NCBI RefSeq assembly: GCF_902158555.1
Contig: NZ_CABGGS010000023.1
Coordinates: 62,001-126,000 of the forward strand
Origin: Klebsiella spallanzanii
Lineage (GTDB): Bacteria > Pseudomonadota > Gammaproteobacteria > Enterobacterales > Enterobacteriaceae
Direction of reading: 5' to 3'
Length of the DNA stretch: 64,000 bases
A program made the translations under genes and the position numbers. The stretch's first letter is position 1; every line of letters starts with the position of its first letter. This document shows positions 38,228 to 46,900 of the stretch, one piece after another. The notes under the pieces are model-generated. The model saw only the letters and a program-made list of their open reading frames with translations, had not been told where the DNA came from and did not search any database.

Positions 38228-39694
38228 ATGCTACGTATCGCTAAAGAAGCTCTGACGTTTGACGACGTCCTCCTTGTTCCCGCTCATTCAACCGTTCTGC
38301 CAAATACCGCCGATCTCAGCACTCAGCTGACGAAAACAATTCGTCTGAATATTCCAATGCTTTCCGCTGCAATGGATACCGTGACTGAAGCGCGTCTGGC
38401 AATTGCCCTGGCACAGGAAGGCGGCATCGGCTTTATTCATAAAAACATGTCTATTGAGCGCCAGGCTGAAGAAGTTAAGCGCGTGAAGAAACATGAGTCC
38501 GGCGTGGTTACCGACCCGCAGACCGTCCTGCCGACCACCACTCTGCGCGAAGTTAAAGAGCTGACTGAACGCAACGGTTTTGCCGGTTATCCGGTGGTGA
38601 CCGAAGACAACGAGCTGGTGGGTATCATCACTGGCCGTGATGTGCGTTTCGTTACCGATCTGAATCAGCCGGTTAGCGTTTATATGACGCCGAAAGAGCG
38701 TCTGGTGACCGTTCGCGAAGGCGAGAGCCGCGAAGTGGTGTTTGCCAAAATGCATGAAAAACGCGTAGAGAAAGCGCTGGTTGTGGATGACAGCTTCCAT
38801 CTGCGCGGCATGATCACCGTTAAAGATTTCCAGAAAGCAGAACGTAAACCGAACGCCTGTAAAGATGAGCAGGGGCGTCTGCGCGTTGGCGCAGCGGTTG
38901 GCGCGGGCGCAGGCAACGAAGAGCGTGTTGATGCGCTGGTAGCTGCGGGCGTAGATATTCTGCTGATCGACTCTTCCCACGGCCACTCTGAAGGCGTACT
39001 GCAGCGTATCCGTGACACTCGCGCTAAATATCCTGACCTGCAAATCATCGGCGGCAACGTTGCGACAGGCGCGGGCGCTCGCGCTTTGGCGGAAGCGGGC
39101 TGCAGTGCGGTCAAAGTGGGTATAGGCCCAGGTTCTATCTGTACGACTCGTATCGTGACCGGTGTGGGCGTTCCGCAGATCACCGCCGTTTCTGACGCGG
39201 TTGAAGCGCTGGAAGGCACCGGTATTCCGGTTATTGCCGACGGTGGTATTCGTTTCTCTGGCGATATCGCTAAAGCAATTGCCGCAGGCGCAGCTGCCGT
39301 AATGGTTGGTTCCATGCTGGCCGGTACCGAAGAATCCCCGGGTGAAATCGAACTGTACCAGGGACGTTCTTACAAATCCTACCGCGGTATGGGTTCCCTT
39401 GGCGCGATGTCTAAAGGTTCTTCTGACCGCTACTTCCAGACTGATAACGCTGCCGACAAACTGGTGCCGGAAGGCATCGAAGGTCGTGTTGCTTATAAAG
39501 GCCGTCTGAAAGAGATCATTCACCAGCAGATGGGTGGCCTGCGCTCCTGTATGGGTCTGACCGGTTGTGGTACCATCGATATCCTACGGACCAAAGCGGA
39601 ATTCGTGCGCATCAGCGGCGCGGGTATCCAGGAGAGCCACGTTCACGACGTGACGATCACTAAGGAATCCCCGAACTACCGCATGGGCTCCTGA
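38228..39694 (+). CDS. guaB: IMP dehydrogenase
   Basis: 488 residues from ATG 38228 ([19 protein letters not shown]); earlier in-frame Mets are rejected. TIM-barrel with the catalytic Cys in GPGSICTTR and the flap [11 protein letters not shown]; two CBS domains (about 93-205) are inserted. It makes XMP from IMP with NAD+, the rate-limiting step to GMP. First gene of guaBA; a hairpin lies between the two. Confidence 0.97.
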   Translation: MLRIAKEALTFDDVLLVPAHSTVLPNTADLSTQLTKTIRLNIPMLSAAMDTVTEARLAIALAQEGGIGFIHKNMSIERQAEEVKRVKKHESGVVTDPQTVLPTTTLREVKELTERNGFAGYPVVTEDNELVGIITGRDVRFVTDLNQPVSVYMTPKERLVTVREGESREVVFAKMHEKRVEKALVVDDSFHLRGMITVKDFQKAERKPNACKDEQGRLRVGAAVGAGAGNEERVDALVAAGVDILLIDSSHGHSEGVLQRIRDTRAKYPDLQIIGGNVATGAGARALAEAGCSAVKVGIGPGSICTTRIVTGVGVPQITAVSDAVEALEGTGIPVIADGGIRFSGDIAKAIAAGAAAVMVGSMLAGTEESPGEIELYQGRSYKSYRGMGSLGAMSKGSSDRYFQTDNAADKLVPEGIEGRVAYKGRLKEIIHQQMGGLRSCMGLTGCGTIDILRTKAEFVRISGAGIQESHVHDVTITKESPNYRMGS

Positions 39695-39699
39695 TTTTC

Positions 39700-39730
39700 A
39701 TCGCCCGGCCATGCGCCGGGCGATTTATTT
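39700..39730 (+). terminator. Hairpin in the guaB-guaA gap
   Basis: ATCGCCCGGC (39700-39709) and GCCGGGCGAT (39715-39724) form a perfect 10 bp stem followed by TTATTTAA. Lying inside the guaBA operon, it may reduce guaA relative to guaB or protect the guaB mRNA. Confidence 0.6.
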
Positions 39731-39762
39731 AACCTGTATCACTTGCCTCGGAATTATCGTCA

Positions 39763-41340
39763 ATGACGGATAACATTCATAAACATCGTATTCTTATCCT
39801 GGACTTCGGTTCTCAGTACACCCAGTTGGTTGCGCGTCGCGTTCGTGAATTAGGTGTCTATTGCGAACTGTGGGCATGGGACGTCACTGAAGCTCAAATT
39901 CGTGAGTTCAACCCTAACGGTATTATTCTTTCCGGCGGCCCGGAAAGTACCACCGAAGATAACAGCCCGCGCGCGCCGCAGTACGTTTTCGAAGCTGGCG
40001 TGCCGGTATTTGGCGTATGCTACGGCATGCAGACCATGGCGATGCAGCTGGGCGGCCACGTTGAAGCCTCTAATGAGCGCGAATTTGGCTATGCGCAGGT
40101 TGAAGTCCAGACCGATAGCGCGCTGATCCACGGTATTGAAGATGCGCTGAGCGCAGACGGTAAGGCAATGCTGGACGTCTGGATGAGCCATGGTGATAAA
40201 GTCACCGCCATCCCTTCGGACTTCGTTACCGTTGCCAGCACCGAAACCTGCCCGTTCGCTATTATGGCTAACGAAGAGAAGCGTTTCTACGGCGTGCAGT
40301 TCCACCCGGAAGTGACTCATACCCGTCAGGGCCTGCGTATGCTGGAGCGCTTCGTGCTTGAGATCTGCCAGTGCGAAGCGCTGTGGACGCCAGCTAAAAT
40401 TATCGACGATGCCATCGAGCGCATTCGTCAGCAGGTTGGCGACGATAAAGTCATTCTCGGCCTGTCCGGCGGCGTAGATTCTTCTGTTACCGCGATGCTG
40501 CTGCATCGCGCGATTGGTAAAAACCTGACCTGCGTCTTCGTGGATAACGGCCTGCTACGTCTTAATGAAGCTCAGCAGGTTATGGATATGTTCGGCGATC
40601 GTTTCGGTCTGAACATCGTTCACGTCGAAGGTGAGGCGCGTTTCCTGGCTGCGCTGGCGGGCGAAAACGATCCTGAAGCGAAGCGTAAAATCATCGGCCG
40701 CGTGTTTGTTGAAGTGTTTGACGAAGAAGCGCTGAAGCTGGAAGACGTGAAATGGCTGGCGCAGGGGACTATCTACCCTGACGTGATCGAGTCTGCGGCT
40801 TCCGCAACCGGCAAAGCGCACGTCATCAAATCTCACCACAACGTGGGCGGCCTGCCGAAAGAGATGAAAATGGGTCTGGTCGAACCGCTGCGTGAGCTGT
40901 TCAAAGACGAAGTGCGTAAGATTGGTCTCGAGCTGGGGCTACCGTACGATATGCTGTATCGCCACCCGTTCCCGGGACCGGGTCTCGGCGTGCGAGTGCT
41001 GGGCGAAGTGAAGAAAGAGTACTGCGACCTGCTGCGTCGTGCGGATGCCATCTTCATTGAAGAGCTGCACAAAGCCGATCTGTACAACAAAGTGAGCCAG
41101 GCGTTCACCGTGTTTCTGCCGGTTCGCTCCGTCGGCGTCATGGGCGATGGTCGTAAGTATGACTGGGTGGTTTCCCTGCGTGCAGTCGAAACCATCGACT
41201 TTATGACCGCGCACTGGGCGCATCTGCCGTACGATTTCCTTGGTCGCGTCTCCAACCGCATCATCAACGAAGTCGACGGTATTTCCCGCGTGGTGTATGA
41301 CATCAGCGGTAAGCCGCCAGCGACGATTGAGTGGGAATAA
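39763..41340 (+). CDS. guaA: GMP synthase (glutamine-hydrolysing)
   Basis: 525 residues. N-terminal class I glutamine amidotransferase with the catalytic Cys86 in VCYGMQ, followed by His/Glu in QFHPEV. The ATP pyrophosphatase domain has LSGGVDSSV (about 233-241). The C-terminal dimerisation domain ends [10 protein letters not shown]. It aminates XMP to GMP. Second gene of guaBA. A strong terminator follows. Confidence 0.97.
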   Translation: MTDNIHKHRILILDFGSQYTQLVARRVRELGVYCELWAWDVTEAQIREFNPNGIILSGGPESTTEDNSPRAPQYVFEAGVPVFGVCYGMQTMAMQLGGHVEASNEREFGYAQVEVQTDSALIHGIEDALSADGKAMLDVWMSHGDKVTAIPSDFVTVASTETCPFAIMANEEKRFYGVQFHPEVTHTRQGLRMLERFVLEICQCEALWTPAKIIDDAIERIRQQVGDDKVILGLSGGVDSSVTAMLLHRAIGKNLTCVFVDNGLLRLNEAQQVMDMFGDRFGLNIVHVEGEARFLAALAGENDPEAKRKIIGRVFVEVFDEEALKLEDVKWLAQGTIYPDVIESAASATGKAHVIKSHHNVGGLPKEMKMGLVEPLRELFKDEVRKIGLELGLPYDMLYRHPFPGPGLGVRVLGEVKKEYCDLLRRADAIFIEELHKADLYNKVSQAFTVFLPVRSVGVMGDGRKYDWVVSLRAVETIDFMTAHWAHLPYDFLGRVSNRIINEVDGISRVVYDISGKPPATIEWE

Positions 41341-41377
41341 TTTCTCCTCGCAATCGCTAAATTTTTGCTAACTAAAG

Positions 41378-41402
41378 CCCTCTTTAAAAAGAGGGTTTTT
41401 TA
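41378..41402 (+). terminator. Terminator of guaBA
   Basis: CCCTCTTT (41378-41385) and AAGAGGG (41389-41395) with TTTTTTA after it. It lies just before the end of the convergent MFS gene. Confidence 0.85.
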
Positions 41403-41412
41403 TCCTCGCCAT

Positions 41413-42612
41413 TCACGATCGCTTGCCAGCCGTTAGCGGCAATTTTATATGTTGGGTGCATGCAATCGATATTGCCAACCCTACCACCACCAGCGCCAAC
41501 GCGGCGGAAACGGCTAAACCTCCCTGGATTCCAAGTCGATGATTAAGCCACGCATAGGCAAACGGTGATATGGCCGCCAGCACTTGGGCGGGAATCAACA
41601 GAATGCCGGTGCGATGAGCATAATCCTCAGCGGCAAAAAGCTGTAGCGGCAACGTGGCTTTAAATACGGTTGTCAGACCGTTGATTGCGCCATAGCCCAA
41701 CACAAATCCTCCGGCTGCCCAGGCCAGATAAGGCCCGCTCAGACCAAGCGCAAAACAGAGCGGCATCAGTAAGGTTGTCAGCAGCGTTAGTCTTAACGGC
41801 GTTAATACTGAGCCGGACGCGACTTCGAGAAAGCGCGCGCCGGTTTGCCCTATTCCCCATAGCATTCCTACCCCGACAGGAAGCCCGTAGCTGGCGATAA
41901 ACTCCGGTAAGTGCGTTGATGTGCCGTTAGAAACGAAGGTGACCAGCGCTATCAGTACCGCGTACAGCAGGGCGGGACGCTTATCGCTGCTGCCAGAAAG
42001 CGGCTGGCGTTTTTTCACCGGTAGCGATAATGGCTGTTTGTGATTTGGCATTCCCCACAACAACAGCGCGCTAAGCACACCAAACAGGGCGTAGATGATC
42101 AGCGCATGCCGCCAGTCCATCTGTGTTAACAGCCATGCCCCGAGCGGCCAGAATAGAGCAGAAGCCAATCCACCTGCGAGGGTAACGCGTGAGATGGTTA
42201 ATCTGGCGCGCTGTCCGTAGAGGTTCACCAGGGCAGCAAACAGTGCATCGTAAAGCGCCAGCCGCATGCCGACGCCGGTCAGGATCCAGGCGGCAAACCA
42301 GCCCGTCAGGCTATGGACGTGAGCCATTATCAGGCAACCCGCTGAAATCATCAGCGTACCGGATACTACCACCCGTTGGCCGCCAAAATGGGCCAGTAAC
42401 CGGGCGACAAATGGAGAGAGTATCGCCATCATAAGCATGGCGATAGTCAGTCCGAAGTAGATATCGGTTGCGGCCCAGCCGGTCTCATGAGCGATAGCCC
42501 TCGCGAAAGTACCGGGCATATAAAAAGATATTCCCCAGTTAATAAGCTGATTGCACCCGGCGACAAGGGTGACAAAGCCCGGCGTCGAAAGTGATTTTGC
42601 AGATGTTTTCAT
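41413..42612 (-). CDS. Major facilitator superfamily transporter
   Basis: 399 residues, about 12 membrane segments with a central cytoplasmic loop near 195-212 (KKRQPLSGSSDKR). MFS features include GVGMRLALYDALFAALVNLYGQRAR in the N half and a second half-repeat of similar layout. Substrate unknown. It is divergent from a LysR regulator gene 98 bp away, the usual layout for an inducible efflux or uptake permease. Not part of the E. coli arrangement at this site, so accessory. Confidence 0.82.
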   Translation of the reverse strand: MKTSAKSLSTPGFVTLVAGCNQLINWGISFYMPGTFARAIAHETGWAATDIYFGLTIAMLMMAILSPFVARLLAHFGGQRVVVSGTLMISAGCLIMAHVHSLTGWFAAWILTGVGMRLALYDALFAALVNLYGQRARLTISRVTLAGGLASALFWPLGAWLLTQMDWRHALIIYALFGVLSALLLWGMPNHKQPLSLPVKKRQPLSGSSDKRPALLYAVLIALVTFVSNGTSTHLPEFIASYGLPVGVGMLWGIGQTGARFLEVASGSVLTPLRLTLLTTLLMPLCFALGLSGPYLAWAAGGFVLGYGAINGLTTVFKATLPLQLFAAEDYAHRTGILLIPAQVLAAISPFAYAWLNHRLGIQGGLAVSAALALVVVGLAISIACTQHIKLPLTAGKRS

Positions 42613-42710
42613 GATTTTCCATTCTGTTACGCTGTTGTCGGCAGCATACCCTGCACGCTATTGTGCAGGCAGGCCGGTCCGTTTATGACCCTTATAAGAG
42701 AAACTTTGTG

Positions 42711-43607
42711 ATGATGACGCTCAATCTGGGAAACCTGGCGACGTTTCGCCTGGTCGTACAGCGCGGGAGCTTCTCCGCCGCTGCTGATGTGCTGGGATTG
42801 TCGCAGCCTGCGGTAAGTCTGCAGGTGCGACAGCTGGAGCAATTTCTGCAGACCAGACTGCTTGAGCGAACCGGGCGAAGCATCAAAGCAACGGCGGCCG
42901 GAATCGCATTGTTGGCGCATAGCGAGCAGATTGAACAGGCGGTGAGCGCGGCAGTGCAATCGGTGAGCGAGTTCAATCGTGAAGTTAGCGGCTCGATAAC
43001 GCTGGGTACTGGAGCAACCGCCTGCATTCATCTTTTACCCTCGCTATTACTAACGCTGCGCGAGCGGCATCCTTTGCTGACCGTCGGCGTGACCACCGGC
43101 AACACGCTGGATATTGTGCGGGCTGTAGAAGAAAACCGACTTGATTTAGGGTTGGTTACGCTCCCGGCAACTGGGCGTAACCTGGCGGTGACGCCAGTTA
43201 TGGATGAAGAATTTGTCTGTATTTTTGCCCGTAATCAGGAGGTATTACCGCCAGCCGTTACGCCGGAGGTTCTGCAAACTCTGCCGTTAATTGCATTTGA
43301 ATCGGGCAGCGGAACCCGGGATCTGATTGACGGTTGGTTCCTGGCTGATGGTCGGGCAATCGCGCCAGTGATGCAGTTAGGCAGTATTGAGGCGATTAAG
43401 CGTATGGTGCGTGCAGGGCTAGGGTTTAGCATTGTGCCGAGAATGGCGGTAGAGCACCCGCATGATCGCATTGGCTTAACTGTTCAATCATTGACTCCGC
43501 TGCTGCATCGCCAGTTAGGCATAATCATGCGGCAGGATAAAATTATCAGCAAAGGTATTGCTGAGATCCTGCGTTTACTGCAGAAGTTGGAGGCGGCTCA
43601 AGCGTAG
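42711..43607 (+). CDS. LysR-family regulator, probably of the adjacent MFS gene
   Basis: 298 residues from the first of two adjacent ATGs (42711, 42714), after AAGAGAAAC; a longer frame from 42663 is less likely. N-terminal winged HTH (LGNLATFRLVVQRGSFSAAADVLGLSQPAVSLQVRQLE), then the inducer-binding domain (about 90-298). Its gene is divergent from the MFS gene. The 3' end overlaps the next LysR gene by 10 bases in convergent orientation. Confidence 0.85.
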   Translation: MMTLNLGNLATFRLVVQRGSFSAAADVLGLSQPAVSLQVRQLEQFLQTRLLERTGRSIKATAAGIALLAHSEQIEQAVSAAVQSVSEFNREVSGSITLGTGATACIHLLPSLLLTLRERHPLLTVGVTTGNTLDIVRAVEENRLDLGLVTLPATGRNLAVTPVMDEEFVCIFARNQEVLPPAVTPEVLQTLPLIAFESGSGTRDLIDGWFLADGRAIAPVMQLGSIEAIKRMVRAGLGFSIVPRMAVEHPHDRIGLTVQSLTPLLHRQLGIIMRQDKIISKGIAEILRLLQKLEAAQA

Positions 43608-44500
43608 CGCGTTTTCAACAATGCAATGGTCGAATCAACCAACGGGTGGTGACGCTCGCTGTTCCACGCTGCCGCCGCGGTAACAACCATCTGCTTCTCT
43701 TCCAGCGTTTTTATCACCACATTAGCCGGTGCCAGTTTGCGGGTGGATGCGGGAACCAGCGCGATGCCCTGGCCGCAGCTGACAAACGCAATCTGCGAAC
43801 TGACCGAGCGAACCTCATGCAGGATGCGGGGAGTAAAACCGTGGGTTCGGCATAGCGAGGTGAGCAGATCAAACCAGGCCGGGCTGACCTGTCGTGCTGA
43901 CATTATCATTGGTTCCTTTGCCAATGCGCGCAGGCTGACGCGATGCTGTGAGGCCAGCGGATGATCGGTCGGTAGTGCGACGGCCAGACGCGATTCTTCT
44001 AGCGGCAAAGTGATGATATGGCCTCCGACCTCACTTTCCAGACGCACGAAAGCCAGGTCCAGTTCACCGTTCTCCAGCGCGGGGATCGCATCAACGCTAT
44101 CGATTTCCCGAATAAATATCGTTAGCCCAGGCGTGGCGCGCTTAAGTTCCTCCAGCAATGGGGGCAAGGTCTCCAGCATGGCCGAGGTTATTGCCCCGAT
44201 ATTCAATACCGCCGAGTGGCCTGCGGCTATTTCATCGATGGTTCTGTCCAACTGGCTGAGCTGGTCGGCGAACTGGCGTACCGCGGGCAGGAGTGCGGAT
44301 CCGGCCGGGCTCAGGCGGGTCCCGCGCCGTGAACGCTCGAATAGCTGGAGTTTCAGCCCGTGCTCCAGGAGCTTGATTTGTTCCGTTAGTGGCGGTTGCG
44401 ACATCCCCAGGCGCAGCGCTGCGCGGCCAAAGTGTTCCTCTTCGGCGACGGCGAGAAACATCCATAGCTGCTTGATACGACGAAAATCAATATTGCTCAT
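43598..44500 (-). CDS. LysR-family regulator, probably of the adjacent hydrolase-exporter operon
   Basis: 300 residues. N-terminal HTH (RRIKQLWMFLAVAEEEHFGRAALRLGMSQPPLTEQIKLLE) and an inducer-binding domain with the usual two-lobed layout. It is divergent from an alpha/beta hydrolase plus EamA transporter pair about 110 bp away. Its stop overlaps the stop of the convergent LysR gene. Confidence 0.85.
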   Translation of the reverse strand: MSNIDFRRIKQLWMFLAVAEEEHFGRAALRLGMSQPPLTEQIKLLEHGLKLQLFERSRRGTRLSPAGSALLPAVRQFADQLSQLDRTIDEIAAGHSAVLNIGAITSAMLETLPPLLEELKRATPGLTIFIREIDSVDAIPALENGELDLAFVRLESEVGGHIITLPLEESRLAVALPTDHPLASQHRVSLRALAKEPMIMSARQVSPAWFDLLTSLCRTHGFTPRILHEVRSVSSQIAFVSCGQGIALVPASTRKLAPANVVIKTLEEKQMVVTAAAAWNSERHHPLVDSTIALLKTRYA

Positions 44501-44611
44501 AGGCGATATTCTGTTAATGAATTCGTATCACAGAGTTTATTTTATAAGAATTTACATATCAACATGGCTGGTTATTATCTCTGTCCGGGAATGATGAGCA
44601 ATGAGGATATG

Positions 44612-45436
44612 ATGAGCATGCAGTCGGAGTTTACCCAGCAGCGTTTACCGATGACGGTACAGGGCGTTGAGCTTGATATCGCGTCCATTAGCCGGGAAGG
44701 AGCAGGGGAGCCGGTGGTTTTTCTTCACGGTTTTGGCTCCAGCAAGGAAGATTACGCTGATTTCGTGCTCCATCAAGCCTTTGAGGGGCAGCCGTTTATT
44801 GCCTGGGATGCACCCGGCTGTGGTGAGAGTCAATGCGCCGATTATAGCAAGATGGGGTTACCCTTCCTGCTTGAGACGGCGTTGAAGGTGATTTCCCATG
44901 CGGGGTTTACGCGTTTTCACCTGGTCGGGCATTCCATGGGAGGATTAACGTCGCTTCTGCTGGCACACGCTTTTCCCGAGCGAGTGCTAAGTTTTGTGAA
45001 TATTGAGGGTAATATCGCGCCGGAAGATTGTTTTTTGAGCCGACAAATTGTGCAATATGCTGAGTCGGACGCGGAACGTTTCTTCGCGCGTTTTATTGAA
45101 CGCACTCGCCACTCGCCAGCCTGGGCCAGCGCGCTCTACGCCAGCAACCTGCGGCAGAAGGTTCACGCTGAGGCGGTGCCGGGGATTTTCTCTTCGATGG
45201 TGGATTATTCTGACCACGGTGAGCTAATGGAGAAATTCCTCAATTTACCGTGTCCAAAAATGTTTATGTACGGCGACCAGAATGCCGGGCTGAGCTATTT
45301 ATCTTCTATTGCCCGCCGTGGTGTAAAGCTGGCAGAAATTCCGCATTGCGGACATTTCCCTATGTATTCAAACTCGCCGGAGATGTGGCGACAAGTAGCT
45401 TTATTGCAACAGGTCGCGCGGTATCAGGATGAATAA
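44612..45436 (+). CDS. Alpha/beta hydrolase of unknown substrate
   Basis: 274 residues from 44612; other in-frame starts (44591, 44609, 44618) are possible, and GAGG at 44603-44606 favours 44612. The alpha/beta fold shows the oxyanion HGFGSSKED, the nucleophile elbow GHSMGG, an acid region (MYGDQNAG) and the catalytic His in PHCGHFPMYSNSPE. It overlaps the EamA transporter gene by 8 bases, so the two are coupled. Target could be an ester or a small lactone; nothing decides this. Confidence 0.8.
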   Translation: MSMQSEFTQQRLPMTVQGVELDIASISREGAGEPVVFLHGFGSSKEDYADFVLHQAFEGQPFIAWDAPGCGESQCADYSKMGLPFLLETALKVISHAGFTRFHLVGHSMGGLTSLLLAHAFPERVLSFVNIEGNIAPEDCFLSRQIVQYAESDAERFFARFIERTRHSPAWASALYASNLRQKVHAEAVPGIFSSMVDYSDHGELMEKFLNLPCPKMFMYGDQNAGLSYLSSIARRGVKLAEIPHCGHFPMYSNSPEMWRQVALLQQVARYQDE

Positions 45437-46325
45437 AACGCCATCTTCACAACTGGTCGGCGTACTATTTTCCGTGTGCGCGGCTTTTGGTTTCTCGTTT
45501 AAGGCAATATTTGTCAAGCTTGCCTACGAGCAGGCAACGGTCGATGCCATCACTTTGCTCATGTTGCGGATGACCCTGTCGTTACCTTTCGTCATCCTGG
45601 TTGCTCTACGGGGGTTGCGTAGCGGCAGTCCTCTACAGCGTCGTGATTATCTTCTGCTGCTGTTGCTGGGAATAGTGGGATATTACGGTTCGGCGATCCT
45701 GGATTTTATGGGGTTGCGCTATATTACTGCCGGGCTTGAACGTCTGATCTTATTTACCTACCCGGCGCTCACTATTCTGATGGGCGTCCTGTTTTTGGGT
45801 AAGCGTTTTGAAAAAAAGGTACTCCTGGCCTTAGTGCTTTCCTGGTCGGGAATTCTGCTGGCGTTTGTCCACGATTTGCAGATTAGCGGCGATATCCATA
45901 GCCTGGTTCTCGGTGGCGGTCTGGTTGCCGCCGCGGCCTTACTGTATGCCATTTATAATGCCGGGTCAGAGGTGGCAATCCGGCGCATGGGGTCGATGAA
46001 GTTCTCGGTTCTTGCCCTGCTGGTTTCATCCCTGGCCACGCAAACCCATTTTTATCTTGCGCAACCGTTATCCGCGCTTAACCTGCCGTGGCAGGTATAC
46101 CTATGGTGTGGCGCGATGGCGCTCTTCTCAACCGTATTACCGATCTTCTGGCAGTCGGCGGCAGTGCAGCGCATTGGTGCCGAGCGCGCCGTGCTGATCG
46201 GCCTTCTGGGACCGATGCTGACAATATTCTTTAGCTGGTGGTTACTGGGGGAACCCATTTCGCTGGCGCAAATAGCGGGCACGCTGTTGGTGATGGCGGG
46301 CGTACTGGTCGTGATTCGTCATTAG
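45429..46325 (+). CDS. EamA/DMT-family permease
   Basis: 298 residues, about ten membrane segments with two EamA repeats; the second half contains STVLPIFWQSAAVQRIGAERAVLIGLLGPM, typical of drug/metabolite exporters. ATG 45429 lies inside the end of the hydrolase gene. Likely exports or imports a small molecule related to the hydrolase product. Regulated presumably by the divergent LysR gene at 43598. Confidence 0.82.
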   Translation: MNKTPSSQLVGVLFSVCAAFGFSFKAIFVKLAYEQATVDAITLLMLRMTLSLPFVILVALRGLRSGSPLQRRDYLLLLLLGIVGYYGSAILDFMGLRYITAGLERLILFTYPALTILMGVLFLGKRFEKKVLLALVLSWSGILLAFVHDLQISGDIHSLVLGGGLVAAAALLYAIYNAGSEVAIRRMGSMKFSVLALLVSSLATQTHFYLAQPLSALNLPWQVYLWCGAMALFSTVLPIFWQSAAVQRIGAERAVLIGLLGPMLTIFFSWWLLGEPISLAQIAGTLLVMAGVLVVIRH

Positions 46326-46338
46326 AGATGTTGAGCGT

Positions 46339-46548
46339 TTACTTTTGCTCAGGCGCTTTTGCTGAACCTGAAGGCTCAACGGTGATAGTGGATTGCTGCG
46401 ATTGCTTCTTGTCCTGATGATGGTACCAGGCACCGATGGAGGAGTAGACAAAGCGTCCAAAGAAGAAGATAAAGCTGATAAGCAGTACGATACGGGTCAT
46501 GCGACGGTTAAATCGATGTCGTTTACGCATACTGGGTGCCTGACTCAC
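46339..46548 (-). CDS. yfgG: Small membrane protein YfgG
   Basis: 69 residues from a GTG at 46548 with AAGGA upstream; an in-frame ATG at 46620 is too far out. The sequence SMRKRHRFNRRMTRIVLLISFIFFFGRF matches E. coli YfgG (63 residues) closely. One membrane segment (about 20-33) and a short hydrophilic tail. E. coli YfgG is linked in the literature to metal/acid stress; role unclear. An FNR box lies 209 bp upstream. Confidence 0.9.
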   Translation of the reverse strand: MSQAPSMRKRHRFNRRMTRIVLLISFIFFFGRFVYSSIGAWYHHQDKKQSQQSTITVEPSGSAKAPEQK

Positions 46549-46900
46549 AAAAGGTTCCTTGAAGTATACCCAAAGGATGGGCGATGTGCGTATTAAGGCA
46601 CAGGAATGCGGGAGGGTCAATTGGTGAGGATGTAAAAATCCGAGGGGTAAAACATTAATTAATGTTATATAAGATAATCCTCGTATTTACATGCTTTCTG
46701 CTTATGGCGAATGGATGTTAAAAAAACGCTCTTATTAATATTAGCTGCGCAATTTTTTGATTTATATCAATCGTCTGTTCTCTCTGAGAACTAAAATCAC
46801 CAGCCAGTTCCGCGTTGTTATTCCTGGCGCGATTATGACGGTTGGTTGGATGCCTGCCTGAATATACCCTGCAGGATTAGGGGTTATCCGTAGAGCATCT
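46549..46900. other. 352 bp AT-rich intergenic region between yfgG and yfgF
   Basis: No gene supported. It contains the divergent promoter area, a perfect FNR box (46757-46770) and long A/T runs. The remaining frames on both strands are short and unconvincing. Confidence 0.6.
46757..46770. promoter_or_regulatory. FNR box, perfect match
   Basis: TTGATTTATATCAA fits TTGAT-N4-ATCAA exactly. It lies 130 bp before yfgF. FNR-dependent expression of yfgF has been described in E. coli, which supports the same control here. Confidence 0.75.

Noticed and set aside
38288..39523. 411-residue open frame antisense to guaB
   Set aside because: Mirror of a highly biased coding sequence with no family features.
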